The notes beneath the pieces were generated by a model that worked only from the letters and a program-made list of their open reading frames with translations, was not told where the DNA came from and did no database searches. Of a DNA stretch of 64,000 nucleotides, positions 24,701 through 33,388 are shown one piece after another. Each line of letters begins with the position of its first letter. Position 1 is the first letter of the stretch. The DNA lies in NCBI GenBank assembly GCA_964019135.1, contig OZ025250.1:52699357-52763356 (forward strand), in the 5' to 3' direction. Source of the stretch: Arenicola marina. Taxonomy: Eukaryota; Annelida; Polychaeta; Arenicolidae. A program made the position numbers and the translations under genes.

Positions 24701-27700
24701 TCAATAGGTCCTGGGGGCCTCCCTGGTGTAGTGGTTAGCGCTCTAGACCGCAGATCAATAGGTCATCGGGGCCTCCCTGGGGTAGTGGTTAGCGCACTAG
24801 ACCACAGATCAATAGGTCCTGGAGGCCTCCCTGGTGTAGTGGTTAGCGCACTAGACCACAGATCAATAGGTCCTGGGGGCCTCCCTGGTGTAGTGGTTAG
24901 CGCACTAGACCGCAGATCAATAGGTCATCGGGGCCTCCCTGGGGTAGTGGTTAGCGCACTAGACCGCAGATCAATAGGTCCTGGGGGCCTCCCTGGTGTA
25001 GTGGTTAGCGCACTAGATCCCAGATCAATAGGTCCTGGGGGCCTCCCTGGGGTAGTGGTTAGCGCACTAGACCGCAGATCAATAGGTCCTGGGGGCCTCC
25101 CTGGTGTAGTGATTAGCGCACTAGACCGCAGATCAATAGGTTCTGGGGGCCTCCCTGGTGTAGTGGTTAGCGCACTAGACTGCACATCAATAGGTCCTGG
25201 GGGCCTCCCTGGTGTAGTGGTTAGCGCACTAGACCCCAGATCAATAGGTCCTGGGGGCCTCCCTGGTGTAGTGGTTAGCGCACTAGACGGCAGATCAATA
25301 GGTCCTGGAGGCCTCCTGGTGTAGTGGTTGGCGCACTAGACCACAGATCAATAGGTCCTGGGGGCCTCCCTGGTGTAGTGGTTAGCGCACTGGATCACAC
25401 ATCAATAGGTCCTGGCGGCCTCCCTGGTGTAGTGGTTAGCGCACTAGACCACAGATCAATAGGTCCTGGGGGCCTCCCTGGTGTAGTGGTTAGCGCACTA
25501 GACCACAGATCAATAGGTCCTGGGGGCCTCCCTGGTGTAGTGGTTAGCGCCCTAGACCACACATCAATAGGTCCTGGGGGCCTCCCTGGTGTAGTGGTTA
25601 GCGCACTAGACCACAGATCAATAGGTCCTGGGGGCCGCCCTGGTGTAGTGGTTAGCGCACTAGACGGCAGATCAATAGGTCCTGGAGGCCTCCCTGGTGT
25701 AGTGGTTAGCGCACTAGACCACAGATCAATAGGTCCTGGGGGCTCCCTGGTGTAGTGGTTAGCGCACCAGATCACACATCAATAGGTCCTGGGGGCCTCC
25801 CTGGTGTAGTGGTTAGCTCACTAGACCACAGATCAATAGATCCTGGGGGCCTCCCTGGTGTAGTGGTTAGCGCACTAGTCTACAGATCAATAGGTCCTGG
25901 GGGCCTCCCTGGTGTAGTGGTTAGCGCACTAGACCGCAGATCAATAGGTCCTGGGGGCCTCCCTGGGGTAGTAGTTAGCGCACTAGACCGCAGATAGCTT
26001 CAATAAGTCATGGGTTCGAATCCGGCCCTGGGGACCTGATCTGGGGCATGTTTCATCCTTTCAACCTTTATCGCCCAGGAAATGCCTTGGCCCTGTTTAA
26101 CCCTTGTGTGCACAAAAGTGGCCTAAGGTACCAATTCTTGTCATTTTTTTACAGGGCGAGTGGATAATTTTCAGAACGCCTTCGAGAATTCGACCAAGGA
26201 TCCGGGTCGGATAGCCATGGCCTTCTACTCCGGCTTGTTCTCCTACTCAGGATGGTCAGTATATAAGTCACGGAGTCACTGGGTCAGGTCACTAGGTCAG
26301 GTCAGCAGTTCGTTAGGTCTATATGGGTAAGGAGGGTACGTCAGTATATAGGTCACGGGGTCACTGGGTCAGGTCAGAGTCATTTCACTAAGATCTCATA
26401 GCTTTTGCTCGTAAAATTAACATATTAAATTGCCGGCACGAAAAGAAGTGCAAAAAATGTTGAATTTATCATATATATATACATGTTTTTGAGAAATATT
26501 GGTGGAAAATAAATTGCATGAAGATGGCTGGACTTCAATAATCGCAATATAACGCTTATTTCCGTTGCTCGTGTAAGTAAGATCCGTCGTTAAGTTAGCC
26601 TGTAAACGATAAGGTCACGAGGCCGTAACTCTTAGTGAACCGATCCCCAGGTCAGCAGTTCGTTAGGTCTATATGGGTGACTAGGCTACGTCAGTGTAAT
26701 GGTCAAGGTTTTAAGTTCAGTTTGTTGGGTCAATATTGTCACAGGTCTGGGTCATTATATGAGTCGGGGGTAAGGCCAAAAAAATAGTTCTTTAGCTTCG
26801 GTCACTTTGTGGCTTGGTTATGTCAGCAGATGGGCCACTGAATCACAGAATATGGGTCACAGGTTATGTCATCATATGGGCCATTGAATCACAGAATATG
26901 GGTCGCGGGTTATGTCAGCATATGGGTCACTGAATCACAGAATATGTCAGCACTTGGGCCACTAAATCACAGAATATGGGTCACGGGTTATGTCACCATA
27001 TGGGTCACTGAATCACAGAATATGTCAGCATATGGGCCACTGAATCACAGATTATGGGTCGCTGGTTATGTCAGCATATGGGCCACTGAATCACAGAATA
27101 TGCGTCACGGGTTAGGTCAGTTCATAAGTCACTGGCACAAGCTTAGATTCCCTTTATAATCACTGAGGAAAACGTACTTGTCGGTAGAGCTGGATAATAT
27201 GAGCTTTTGGGGCTTAATTCAACCTTTCTGGCGGCTATAAATAAGGTGAAGTGTGCTTGGTAGAGAGGTGGTTATGGCGACTTTATGGGGCATCCTGAAT
27301 AAGGCATTCTTCTGTCCGTTACTATATTGGTGTGCGGGTTCTTTCCACAGGTACACATTGAATTTTGTGGTGGAGGAGTTAAAGAATCCGTATAAGTAAG
27401 TCCATAAGTTCTTGCCTTGAAAGGAAAAGTCCTAATCTGTATCGCTTTGTACAGTGTTGTCCATTACATAACAATATGCCGGTCCAGACCCAGACACTAA
27501 GCCCCGGCCACACGTTTCTTCTTTAGTCTCAGTATGAAATTGACAATCATAGCTGATGGTAGGTACAAGGGAGAAGTACTCATCTCTGAAACTGACGAGA
27601 AACTGACACGCTGCTTTGTTTGTCCGACATAACGGATGTGGAAAACCTTTTTGTACCACGTGATTGGATAAAAGCAACAGTGACGTCAGGGAATGATTGC

Positions 27701-30700
27701 CAGTCTGGATCTATTGTGAGATAAACGAGTATCAACGCTTATTGTTTCATGTCAGTGTTTTCTCGGCATTGAACGAGTTGATATTTTTGCCTTGTATAAA
27801 CTGTAGATATCATATGATGCACAAAGAGCTGTTATAAAGAATATACAATATATGGACATTGGATGTCTGTTTAGTGTTATTTATCGATATTAAATATCAT
27901 GCCATGCTGAAAGAATGTTGTTTTTTGTTTAGAAATTTGGGGCGAGCGATATGGATATCTATCCCCATGGTAACGTTTATTTACGTCATGGCTAACGTGG
28001 CCTACTTCACGATCCTGGAGCCAGCGGCCATCATTAGCTCTGACGCCGTCGCCGTGGTGAGTATGATCGCATATATATTATCGTATTTCTTTTTCTACCT
28101 CGTGTTCTTGGCATCAGTCCTGAAACGTTTATTTGACCCGAAAAACTTATATATAAATATATTTATAAAAAATATATATGCAAATATATTTATAAAAAAT
28201 ATATATACAAATATATTTATAAAAAATATATATGCAAATATATTTATAAAAAATATATATACAAACTTATTTATAAAAAATATATATACAAATATATATG
28301 TATATATATAATATATATATATTAATATATGATATTAAATATATTATAATACGGTTTGGCCTAGGTTAGCCTATAATTTATACCTCGTAGGTCGCTATCA
28401 TGGGATCCATTCTAATTCAGAAAACTTATACCGGTATAAATAGACAATAAGTGATTTCATCCAAACCCATTTCATTGCTTAGTTTGTATGTAGATCTCCC
28501 GAAGTTGGTCTTCAAACAGCATATCATTTTATTTCTAGTTTCATTTAACTTGAACGATGCTGTGACAAATCCCCAAATCCCTATCGAGAAATGAAGATCC
28601 CCAATGAAGATCAATATATTGATGCCATAACGATATTGATGCCATAACGATATTGATGCCATAACGATATTGATGCCATAACGATATTGATGCCATAACG
28701 ATGCTCGCGTTAGCATTCGCCAATAGCCATTTGGCGATAAGAACTTCCTGGACACTCGCCAAAAAGGCGAATATAAAATTTCAACTAGAAACACATTTTT
28801 ATTCATGTTTTTTTCAACAAATGGAACCAGAAAATCCTCGAACAAATATTTGGCTAATTTTGGCTAATGTTCTTCCACGGAATTAGCCAAATTGGCTAAT
28901 GAAAAGAATATCCTAGCGCGAGCCCGGAACGATATATTGAAGAATGGAGATAATTATATTTATGCCATAACGATAAATAACTTTATTAGCCCTTAGTAAG
29001 GAGTATATAACTTGAAGTGTTTTAGTGACAAATCCCGCCGCCCCCCTCACTCCCACGGGATGAACTTCGTTAAGAGACGAGCATTTATTTTCCTTTGGCA
29101 GACATTTGTTGACCGGATCTTCAGCATTCTGTCGGTCATCATGCCTGTCTTTGTGGCATTCTCCACCTTCGGCAGTCTCAACGGCTGCATCCTATCCATA
29201 TCCAGGTAACTACCACCCCCACAGCATCTGTGGTGGAGGCACACATGCTTCAACATCTGTGGTGGAGGCACACATGCTTTAACATCTGTGGTGGAGGCAC
29301 ACTTGCTTTAACATCTGTAGTGGTTTAAGGCTAGCTCACACTGTGTTGGTTTATAGGCCAGGTTTACCCCGGTCCTGAAAACCGGGGACAATCTTGGACA
29401 ACCCTGGGCAATCGTAGCGAGTCCGTAGTCAATCCGGGGTGGTCCGTGGGGTCCCGTGGTGAACCGTAGGTCGCCCCGGTGGTTTTGAACTGTTCAAAAC
29501 TGCCGGGATGAACCGTAGCACCATAGTAACATCGTGGCCTAATGTTTTCGTCTAATGTACTACATGTATATATATGCGACACATGTTAATTGTGCAATGT
29601 ACTATACATTAATGGTACTCTGTACTACATATTAATGGTACTCTGTACTATATATTTTTGGCACTCTGTACTATATATTAATGGTACTCTGTGCTATATA
29701 TTAATGGTACTCTGTACTATATATTAATGGTACTATGTACCATTAATATACTCTGTACTATATAATAGTTGTACTCTGTACTATATATTAATGGTACTCT
29801 GTACTATATATTAATGGTACTCTGTACTATAATGGTACTCTGTACTATATATCAATGCTACTCTGTACTATATATTAATGGTACTCTGTACTATATATTA
29901 ATGGTATTCTCCACTATATATTAATGGTATGCTGTACTATAATGGTACTCTGTACTATATATTAATGGTACTCGTACTATATATTAATGGTACTCGTCCT
30001 ATATATTAATGGTACTCTGTACTATGTATTAATGGTACTCTGCACTATATATTAATGTTACTCTGCAATATATACTAATGGTACTCTGTACTATAATGGT
30101 ACTCTGTACTATATATTAATGGTACTCTGCACTATATATTAATGGTACTCTGTATATTTGTGAGTGATGTACCGTGGTTTGTGAGTCCTGTACCATGTGT
30201 TCCATTTTCTGCAGGTTGTTCTTTGTGGGCGCCAGACAAGGTCACCTTCCTGAGGTTCTGGCCCTCATCAACACCAAAAACTTCACCCCGGTGCCCTCCA
30301 TCGTGTTTGAGGTCAGTGAAGACGCTGTAATCCCTGTTCGCACTATCGTTTATCTCCGATAAGTGATTCTGATAAGTAATAATATAGTTTATTGAAGTAC
30401 TTTAGGCACAACGCCCATGGTACATATATACAGTTCACAAAAATATGTGCAAATACATACGTGCGTCACAAGTTTTCCAAAGCTGCCAGTCTCTGTGCGC
30501 TGGCTTCATATGCAAATGTAGCTAAGTTTTAAATTATAATTTTGTTCAGGCTGCACGTAAGATCAATAAAGTTGGTACTCGTGGGATATTTGATGAGATT
30601 TTGTGGGACGAATTTTCTTCTAGACACCGAATATAACTGGCAAATCATAACGAAATGGTATTCATCTTCAACATAAATTTTACCTATTCTAGCACAATAG

Positions 30701-33388
30701 TCTGATAGGTACGCCAATGGGCGGGTCTCCATGTCCGAGAGCTCATTAAAACTATGAGACATCGGAAAAAATAATGGGAAATTAATTTAAATTACATTTT
30801 GCTTGGTCTGTATGCGATTTTAATTGAGGGAAACCCTTTAAATAATTACGTATGCAATAGTTTCTGATACATAGCACCTAGACCTAGTTACCTGTAATTT
30901 CTAACATGCATTGCATTATCAGCAGCTGTAAGGCCCCGATTCTGGACAGAGAAATCCCTCTCACACCCAGCTGTTTATATATGTTCACAATGCTTTCCCC
31001 TTACAGCTCAATGAAACGCGTCATTTGAAATGTTTGTGCGACAAATGATGCAGCACGCGTACCTATAAAAATCGCTGATAATCTAATGATTGTTCTGCTG
31101 AGTTTACTCTCTTTTGAGCCAAGGAATCTCCGGGGCCGGGGCTGCCCGATAGCTCAGTGGGTTAGAGCATTGAGCGCTCTGGCCACCTGGTCGCAGGATA
31201 AAGTTCCCATGTCCATGTTCGCAAAGAGCAGGGGGTTAGCCCCTGGTGACATGGCTCCACTCTCCCTTCCTTTTTCCAATTGACGCGATATGACCCAAAG
31301 TGGTTACAGCGTCCTGAATATACAACCAATCACCTTGGATATAGTATACCCATCATAAAAATATACATACATTACAGTGTAAGCAAACCCTCTCTGTTTT
31401 GCGATATTTTCCCGCCAAAATTGCCAATGGTGTCGTCTGCTGCCGTTGCAGGTGTGAACCTCGTGGCGATTTTCTTCCTGATCTGCGCGTTCCTGTTGGT
31501 CGTGATTATGACCAATAGTGGTTAAAGCGTCCTGAATATACAACCGGATGTAAGTCTGTATGGTGTGTGCGTGTTTCCTTGCAGTGCGTCATTTCCTGCC
31601 TCTTCCTGTTCTCCGACGACGTGTTCCAGCTGATCAACTACGTGTCCTTTGTGGAGGCGCTGTCCTTCGCCCTCTGTATCGCCGGCCTCTTCGTCCTGAG
31701 GAAGACGCGCCCGGACGTCAAACGCCCGATCAAGGTCAGTCAAGGTCATGTGCTCGCTTCGCGGTAATGGGGTCACCCCCACGTGGTCTACTTTTAAGTA
31801 CACTCCGCTGTGTGGTGTGCGCTCTGCCAGGCCCGACCATCGGGTAGAGGTTCGCGCCCTAGTCTCCGAATAAATGTCTCCCGCCACAGTTATGGTATCT
31901 CATCACGCCACTATGTTGGTCCATGTTCCGTGTTATAGTAGGTGCTAGTCGTGAGGCATACGTGAGCTCTATATACTGATTTGTATGATACGCGCGAACA
32001 ATGTTCCTTACATATTCCATTTCTATTTTTGCCGCCAAATACTTCATACAGGGTTACGTTTTCCCGCCAATAACCTTGTCTGTAAATTCAAGATGAGGGT
32101 TGAGGAAGGTCTTTATTGTCACAATCTAATTTTTTCTTTTAATGTAGTCTTTATTTATTTTCGAGGTCCACATTCGCGCATTCACATGGTAATGTCCACC
32201 TTGGGTATCGTATACCCATCATAACAATATACCGGGGCCACCTCGACAGCCCAGTGGGTTAGAGCGCTCGCCTTGAGTTGTCTGGCCACCTGAGAGCCTA
32301 ACGGCACGTGGATCGGTGGTTCGAGCCCCGCTGTGGCCATGCCTGTGTAGTCGCGGGATAAAGATCCCATGTCCTTCCCCGCAAAGAGTGTGTGTTAGTT
32401 TATCTAGTATGTATAGGATCTGTTTTTCCATGTTTTCCCGCCAAAATTGCCCAATGGTGTCGTCTGCTGCCGTCGCAGGTGAACCTCGTGGTGCCGGTGA
32501 TATTCTTCGTGATCTGCGTGTTCCTGCTGGTCGTGCCGCTGTACACGTCGCCCGGAGACAGCGTCGTGGGCCTCGTCATCTGTGCCTCGGGCGTCCCCGT
32601 CTACTGGATCGCCATCTGCTGGAAGAACAAGCCCAAGGCGTTCACCAACCTCGTCTGTGAGTGATAATGGTGTCGGCTGTTAATGGCGTTCTTGATTCTA
32701 TGATCATGGATGTGTGAATATGTGAATATGTCTGCAAGTGAATGTCTGCATGTGAATATGTCTGCAAGTGAATGTCTGCATGTGAATATGTCTGCAAGTC
32801 AATATGTCTGCAAGTCAATATGTGAATATGTCTGCAAGTCAATATGTGAATGTATGCATGTGAATATGTCTACAAGTGAATATATGAATGTCTGCAAGTC
32901 AATATATGAATGTCTGCATGTGAAATAAGTATGCAAGTCAATGTGTGAATATGTCTGCAAGTCAATATGTGAATATGTCTGCAAGTCAATATGAATATGT
33001 CTGCAAGTCAATATGTGAATATGTAGTAGTAGCCTTAGTGTATGCTATGGGCCATGTGCCCCTCGTACATACAGCGGAAACGAAAAAGAACACGCACACC
33101 AAGATCTGTGCAAATGTTGGTACATTATATTGGATTTTGTGATTTAATGATCTGACCATTGCGCTAGTCTGTGAGTGATGTATTTATGGGAGAATGTGTG
33201 CTCAACTGCTGATTAATTACAATAGAAATACTGTCCTTATTTGTCGGCATGTATTATGTCTTGTGGAGTCAATATGTTGCATACATTCCTCTGTCTCATT
33301 GAGTTTTTATTTTATTTAAACAGCGCGGGCCACACAGTTAGCGCAGAAACTCACTATGACTGCCCACCAGGAAGGCAAGATAGACTGA
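9244..33388 (+). CDS. SLC7-family amino-acid exchanger (LAT/asc/xCT-like light chain), 10 coding exons
   Basis: Ten exons (9244-9790, 21636-21761, 26155-26254, 27351-27395, 27933-28056, 29102-29205, 30215-30311, 31585-31734, 32479-32656, 33324-33388) join with matching phases at AG/GT borders to give 511 residues and a TGA stop, the usual length for SLC7 light chains. Family knowledge: these 12-helix plasma-membrane antiporters pair with the SLC3 heavy chain through a disulfide. Seen here: the GSGIF substrate-site motif at residues 68-72, and Cys167 in FPHCEPP at the place of the heavy-chain cysteine of LAT1 (FPTC). Further matches are [35 protein letters not shown], a KRPIKVNL segment and CWKNKPK near the C terminus. 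From memory the middle resembles LAT2/asc-1 and xCT about equally, so I give no paralogue number. The start ATG has a strong context (gggccATGG). The 5' UTR and promoter were not located. Confidence 0.95.
9781..10140 (+). repeat. 68-bp repeat seeded by the SLC7 exon 1 donor
   Basis: The exon end and donor GCCATCAGTGAGTACAGCC are followed at 68-bp steps (9860, 9928, 9996) and again at 10114 by CTATCATTGAGTGCAGCC with the same downstream text (TTTATTACCGTATTTCTTCC, AATCGTCATAGTTAAGTAAT). In the copies the donor G is replaced (CATTGAGT), so they are probably dead as donors. Confidence 0.85.
10651..10910 (+). mobile_element. SINE-A, full-length, in SLC7 intron 1
   Basis: Head CGGTAGCTCAGTGGGTTAGG, B box GGTTCGAGCCCC, body GATAAAGATCCCATGTCC, tail ACAACCAACCAACCA. 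This is the best reference copy in the window. Confidence 0.93.
11345..11580 (+). repeat. Second copy of the CATTGCT / CCGCTCGG dispersed repeat
   Basis: GTATTTAATACATTGCTG, GGGTTCCGCGTTAAATCCC, then four AAAATCCGCTCGG-type units (AAAATCCGCTCGGTCGA). It matches 2460-2560. Confidence 0.8.
11590..11712 (+). mobile_element. Decayed SINE-D-like element
   Basis: GGTGCGTGGTTAGAGTCCCA, AATGTTTGTGCAGGATAAAT, ATCCCATGTCTTTC and ACATGGCTTCCCC in the same order as 1610-1710. Confidence 0.6.
11750..11845 (+). mobile_element. SINE-B 3' fragment
   Basis: GGGTCAAATCCGGGCTCGGA, CCTAATCTGGGGCATGTTAC and TTCATCGTCTTTATTC; no head. Confidence 0.75.
11858..12055. repeat. 20-bp repeat, GATCACACCGAAACCCTTAG
   Basis: About ten near-identical units with small length variation. 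It contains CCCTTA but does not have a telomere repeat structure. Confidence 0.9.
12060..14930. other. SLC7 intron 1, low-complexity stretch; no gene seen
   Basis: C-rich and G-rich runs (12330-12350, 12635-12720, 12845-12900), AT-rich ATA/TAA repeats (13210-13340) and a GCCC/GGGC-rich patch with three GTTTTTATCGCC units (14170-14450). Proline- or glycine-rich open frames here are compositional. Confidence 0.6.
12436..12530. repeat. GGCTRT hexamer microsatellite
   Basis: ATGGCTGTGGCTGTAGCCGT-type units, about 15. They are open in several frames on both strands but without gene context. Confidence 0.88.
14935..16012. repeat. 19-bp array, ATTGATAGGCTATTCACAC
   Basis: About 56 units in SLC7 intron 1. 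Variants (GATAGG/GACAGG, CACACATT/CAGACATT) are mixed, and a longer ATTGCCGGATAGG variant recurs at intervals, showing higher-order copying. No coding frame is apparent. Confidence 0.95.
16188..16273 (+). mobile_element. SINE-A 3' fragment
   Basis: Only the 3' end: TTCCCTGCCTTCTC, GACGATATAGACCA and ATACAACCAACCAACCAC. Confidence 0.75.
16876..17090 (+). mobile_element. SINE-A, 3'-truncated
   Basis: Head GGCCGGCCCGATAGCTCAGT, B box GGTTCGAGCCCC, GGATAAAGATCCCATGTC. It fades after ATGGCTCCACTCTTCTC. Confidence 0.9.
17520..21095. repeat. 87-bp satellite array, about 41 copies
   Basis: An exact 87-bp period, for example GGGTAACC or GGGTACCC at 17628, 17715 and 17802. The unit contains CTTAGATGGCTCAAGCTGAG, CAGATCAACAGGTTCTGG and GGGGTACAACCCC. 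Diagnostic sites (GAGCTG/GAGCGG, GTGTAG/GTGCAG, CAGGTTC/CAGTTTC, CTCAAGC/CTCCGACTC) come in runs, as expected from block duplication. A TAG in the unit keeps it non-coding. The D-arm-like and T-arm-like parts suggest an old tRNA-like origin, weakly. Confidence 0.95.
21180..21632 (+). repeat. Degenerate acceptor-like repeat before SLC7 exon 2
   Basis: Seven or so units of TTTCTGTTAACAATATCTGC, AGACAAAAACACA and TTTAATT. Each holds a T-rich tract ending in an AG, like the real acceptor ATTTCTGTTGTTTTGCAG at 21618-21635. Confidence 0.8.
21636..21761 (+). CDS. SLC7 coding exon 2
   Basis: The acceptor is TTTTGCAG. The exon reads [18 protein letters not shown] then a hydrophobic helix, matching the NCYSVKAATRVQ region of human LAT1. 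It is phase 1 at both ends and its donor is ATGG|GTGAGT. Confidence 0.95.
21778..22117 (+). mobile_element. Composite element: SINE-A (+) fused tail-to-tail with SINE-C (-)
   Basis: SINE-A runs to ATACAACCGACCAACC (22027). It is followed directly by GTGGACCCCTAAGACC, GATCAAGGGTCACGA, GGAAAGTGTTGGTACCCGCC and GGGCTCGAACC, which is another tRNA-like head in reverse. The same join exists, inverted, at 38660-39032. It lies between SLC7 exon 2 and the 54-bp array. Confidence 0.88.
22125..25995 (+). repeat. 54-bp array, about 71 copies, expanded from the head of a tRNA-derived SINE
   Basis: The unit is GGTGTAGTGGTTAGCGCACT, AGACCGCAGATCAATAGG and TCCTGGGGGCCTCCC. It equals the first 54 bases of the SINE-B copies at 50214-50395 and 62459-62643 (complement strand there). 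The unit holds the Pol III A-box-like TGGTGTAGTGG but not the B box. The array ends in SINE-B 3' sequence with GGGTTCGAATCC at 26010. Long frames of an 18-residue period on both strands are artefacts. Confidence 0.95.
25996..26140 (+). mobile_element. SINE-B 3' portion closing the 54-bp array
   Basis: Holds the B box GGTTCGAATCC, GACCTGATCTGGGGCATGTT, ATCGCCCAGG and the tail GTGCACAAAAGTGGCC. Other SINE-B copies show the same order. It ends just before the acceptor tract of SLC7 exon 3. Confidence 0.88.
26155..26254 (+). CDS. SLC7 coding exon 3
   Basis: The acceptor is TTTTTTTACAG. The exon encodes [14 protein letters not shown] then [13 protein letters not shown], the conserved re-entrant and helix region of SLC7. 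It ends in phase 2 at GGATG|GTCAGT. The SINE-derived 54-bp array and its SINE tail end about 15 bases upstream of the acceptor. Confidence 0.94.
26255..26720 (+). repeat. Degenerate repeats of the SLC7 exon 3 donor region
   Basis: GTCAGTATATAAGTCACGGAGT at the real donor (26255) is repeated 85 bases later at 26340 (GTCAGTATATAGGTCACGG). The following GTCAGCAGTTCGTTAGGTCT recurs near 26650. Confidence 0.75.
26823..27130. repeat. Tandem repeat, GGGCCACTGAATCACAGAATAT type
   Basis: About eight units of ATGGGCCACTGAATCACAG alternate with TATGGGTCACGGGTTATGTC in SLC7 intron 3. The GGTCA/TGTCAGCA words are shared with the donor-derived repeats upstream. Confidence 0.85.
27351..27395 (+). CDS. SLC7 coding exon 4 (45-nt microexon)
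   Basis: It encodes [15 protein letters not shown], matching the family's NYLNFVTEEMINPYR. The acceptor is TTTCCACAG and the donor TATAA|GTAAGT. It is phase 2 at both ends and divisible by three. Confidence 0.94.
   Translation, partial: VHIEFCGGGVKESV
27525..27715. repeat. Dispersed repeat, copy 2, in SLC7 intron 4
   Basis: AATCATAGCTGATGGTAGGT, GAAACTGACGAGAAACTGAC and AAGCAACAGTGACGTCAGGG; same orientation as 5880-6080. Confidence 0.82.
27933..28056 (+). CDS. SLC7 coding exon 5
   Basis: Encodes [20 protein letters not shown] and onward through ISSDAVAV, matching NLPRAI..SIPLVTFVY...SSNAVAV of LAT2/asc-1. The acceptor is TTTTGTTTAG and the donor GCCGTG|GTGAGT, phase 0. Confidence 0.95.
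28135..28335. repeat. AT-rich 27-bp repeat
   Basis: AATATATTTATAAAAAATAT units with alternating TATGC and TATAC, running into (TA)n, in SLC7 intron 5. Confidence 0.88.
28610..28705. repeat. 17-bp repeat, GATATTGATGCCATAAC
   Basis: Five direct units in SLC7 intron 5. Another TATGCCATAACGATA lies at 28965. The unit is an imperfect mix of ATTGATGCC and CATAACGAT. Confidence 0.88.
29102..29205 (+). CDS. SLC7 coding exon 6
   Basis: Encodes [10 protein letters not shown], then a hydrophobic helix and [16 protein letters not shown], the conserved FG(S/G)xNG motif of the family. The acceptor is TTTGGCAG and the donor TCCAG|GTAACT, phase 2. Confidence 0.95.
29220..29320. repeat. 31-bp repeat, ACATCTGTGGTGGAGGCACA
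   Basis: Four diminishing copies just after the donor of SLC7 exon 6. They do not include the donor itself. Confidence 0.85.
29595..30160. repeat. 23-bp array, GGTACTCTGTACTATATATTAA
   Basis: About 24 units with variants fill SLC7 intron 6 up to 50 bases before the exon 7 acceptor. GTAC and TATATA words make local hairpins likely. Confidence 0.92.
30215..30311 (+). CDS. SLC7 coding exon 7
   Basis: Encodes [20 protein letters not shown] then TPVPSIVFE, matching RLFFVGSREGHLP and TPVPSLVF of human LAT1. The acceptor is TTTTCTGCAG and the donor TTTGAG|GTCAGT, phase 0. Confidence 0.95.
31132..31329 (+). mobile_element. SINE-A with an internal deletion
   Basis: The head GCTGCCCGATAGCTCAGTGG is present. 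About 60 bases, including the B box, are missing between GGCCACCTGG and TCGCAGGATAAAG; then the body and tail (ATACAACCAATCACC). It sits just before the stray exon 9 copy. Confidence 0.9.
31331..31508 (+). pseudogene. Stranded partial duplicate of SLC7 exon 9
   Basis: The sequence from CACCTTGG through TTTTCCCGCCAAAATTGCC, the acceptor GCCGTTGCAG and the codons for VNL, IFF(L)ICAFLLVV matches 32195-32535. It has a two-base GT insertion after the acceptor. After about 60 exon bases it runs straight into a SINE-A tail, so it lacks the exon's second half and donor. It lies upstream of exon 8, out of order, so it cannot replace exon 9. Confidence 0.85.
31502..31552 (+). mobile_element. SINE-A tail fragment
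   Basis: TATGACCAATAGTGGTTAAA and GCGTCCTGAATATACAACCG, joined directly to the end of the partial exon 9 copy. Confidence 0.85.
31585..31734 (+). CDS. SLC7 coding exon 8
   Basis: Exactly 50 codons: a transmembrane helix, [14 protein letters not shown], a second helix, then [13 protein letters not shown]. The acceptor is TTTCCTTGCAG and the donor ATCAAG|GTCAGT. A stray partial copy of exon 9 lies about 75 bases upstream of this exon. Confidence 0.95.
32232..32394 (+). mobile_element. SINE-A, 3'-truncated, in SLC7 intron 8
   Basis: Head GACAGCCCAGTGGGTTAGAG, B box GGTTCGAGCCCC, ending at CGCAAAGAGTGTGTG. The stray copy of this region at 31331 lacks it, so it inserted after that duplication. 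Confidence 0.9.
32479..32656 (+). CDS. SLC7 coding exon 9
   Basis: Encodes [19 protein letters not shown], a loop, the last helix and [13 protein letters not shown]. The acceptor is GCCGTCGCAG and the donor CTCGTCT|GTGAGT, phase 1. Its acceptor and first 60 or so bases also occur at 31440-31508. Confidence 0.95.
32705..33025 (+). repeat. ATGTCTGCAAGTGAAT array after the SLC7 exon 9 donor
   Basis: Units of about 15-17 bp with AT(G)TGAATATGTCTGCAAGT(G/C)AA. They resemble the real donor context CGTCT|GTGAGTGATAAT, and an almost exact donor copy, AGTCTGTGAGTGATG, sits at 33167. Confidence 0.85.
33324..33388 (+). CDS. SLC7 coding exon 10, C terminus and stop
   Basis: The acceptor is TATTTAAACAG. 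The exon encodes [20 protein letters not shown] then TGA, comparable to the short cytoplasmic C terminus of LAT proteins (CQKLMQVVPQET). Confidence 0.88.

Noticed and set aside
22042-25997. Long open frames on both strands across the 54-bp array (up to about 520 codons, 18-residue repeats)
   Set aside because: 54 is a multiple of three and the unit lacks stops in those frames. The sequence is an expanded SINE head with no splice or family support.
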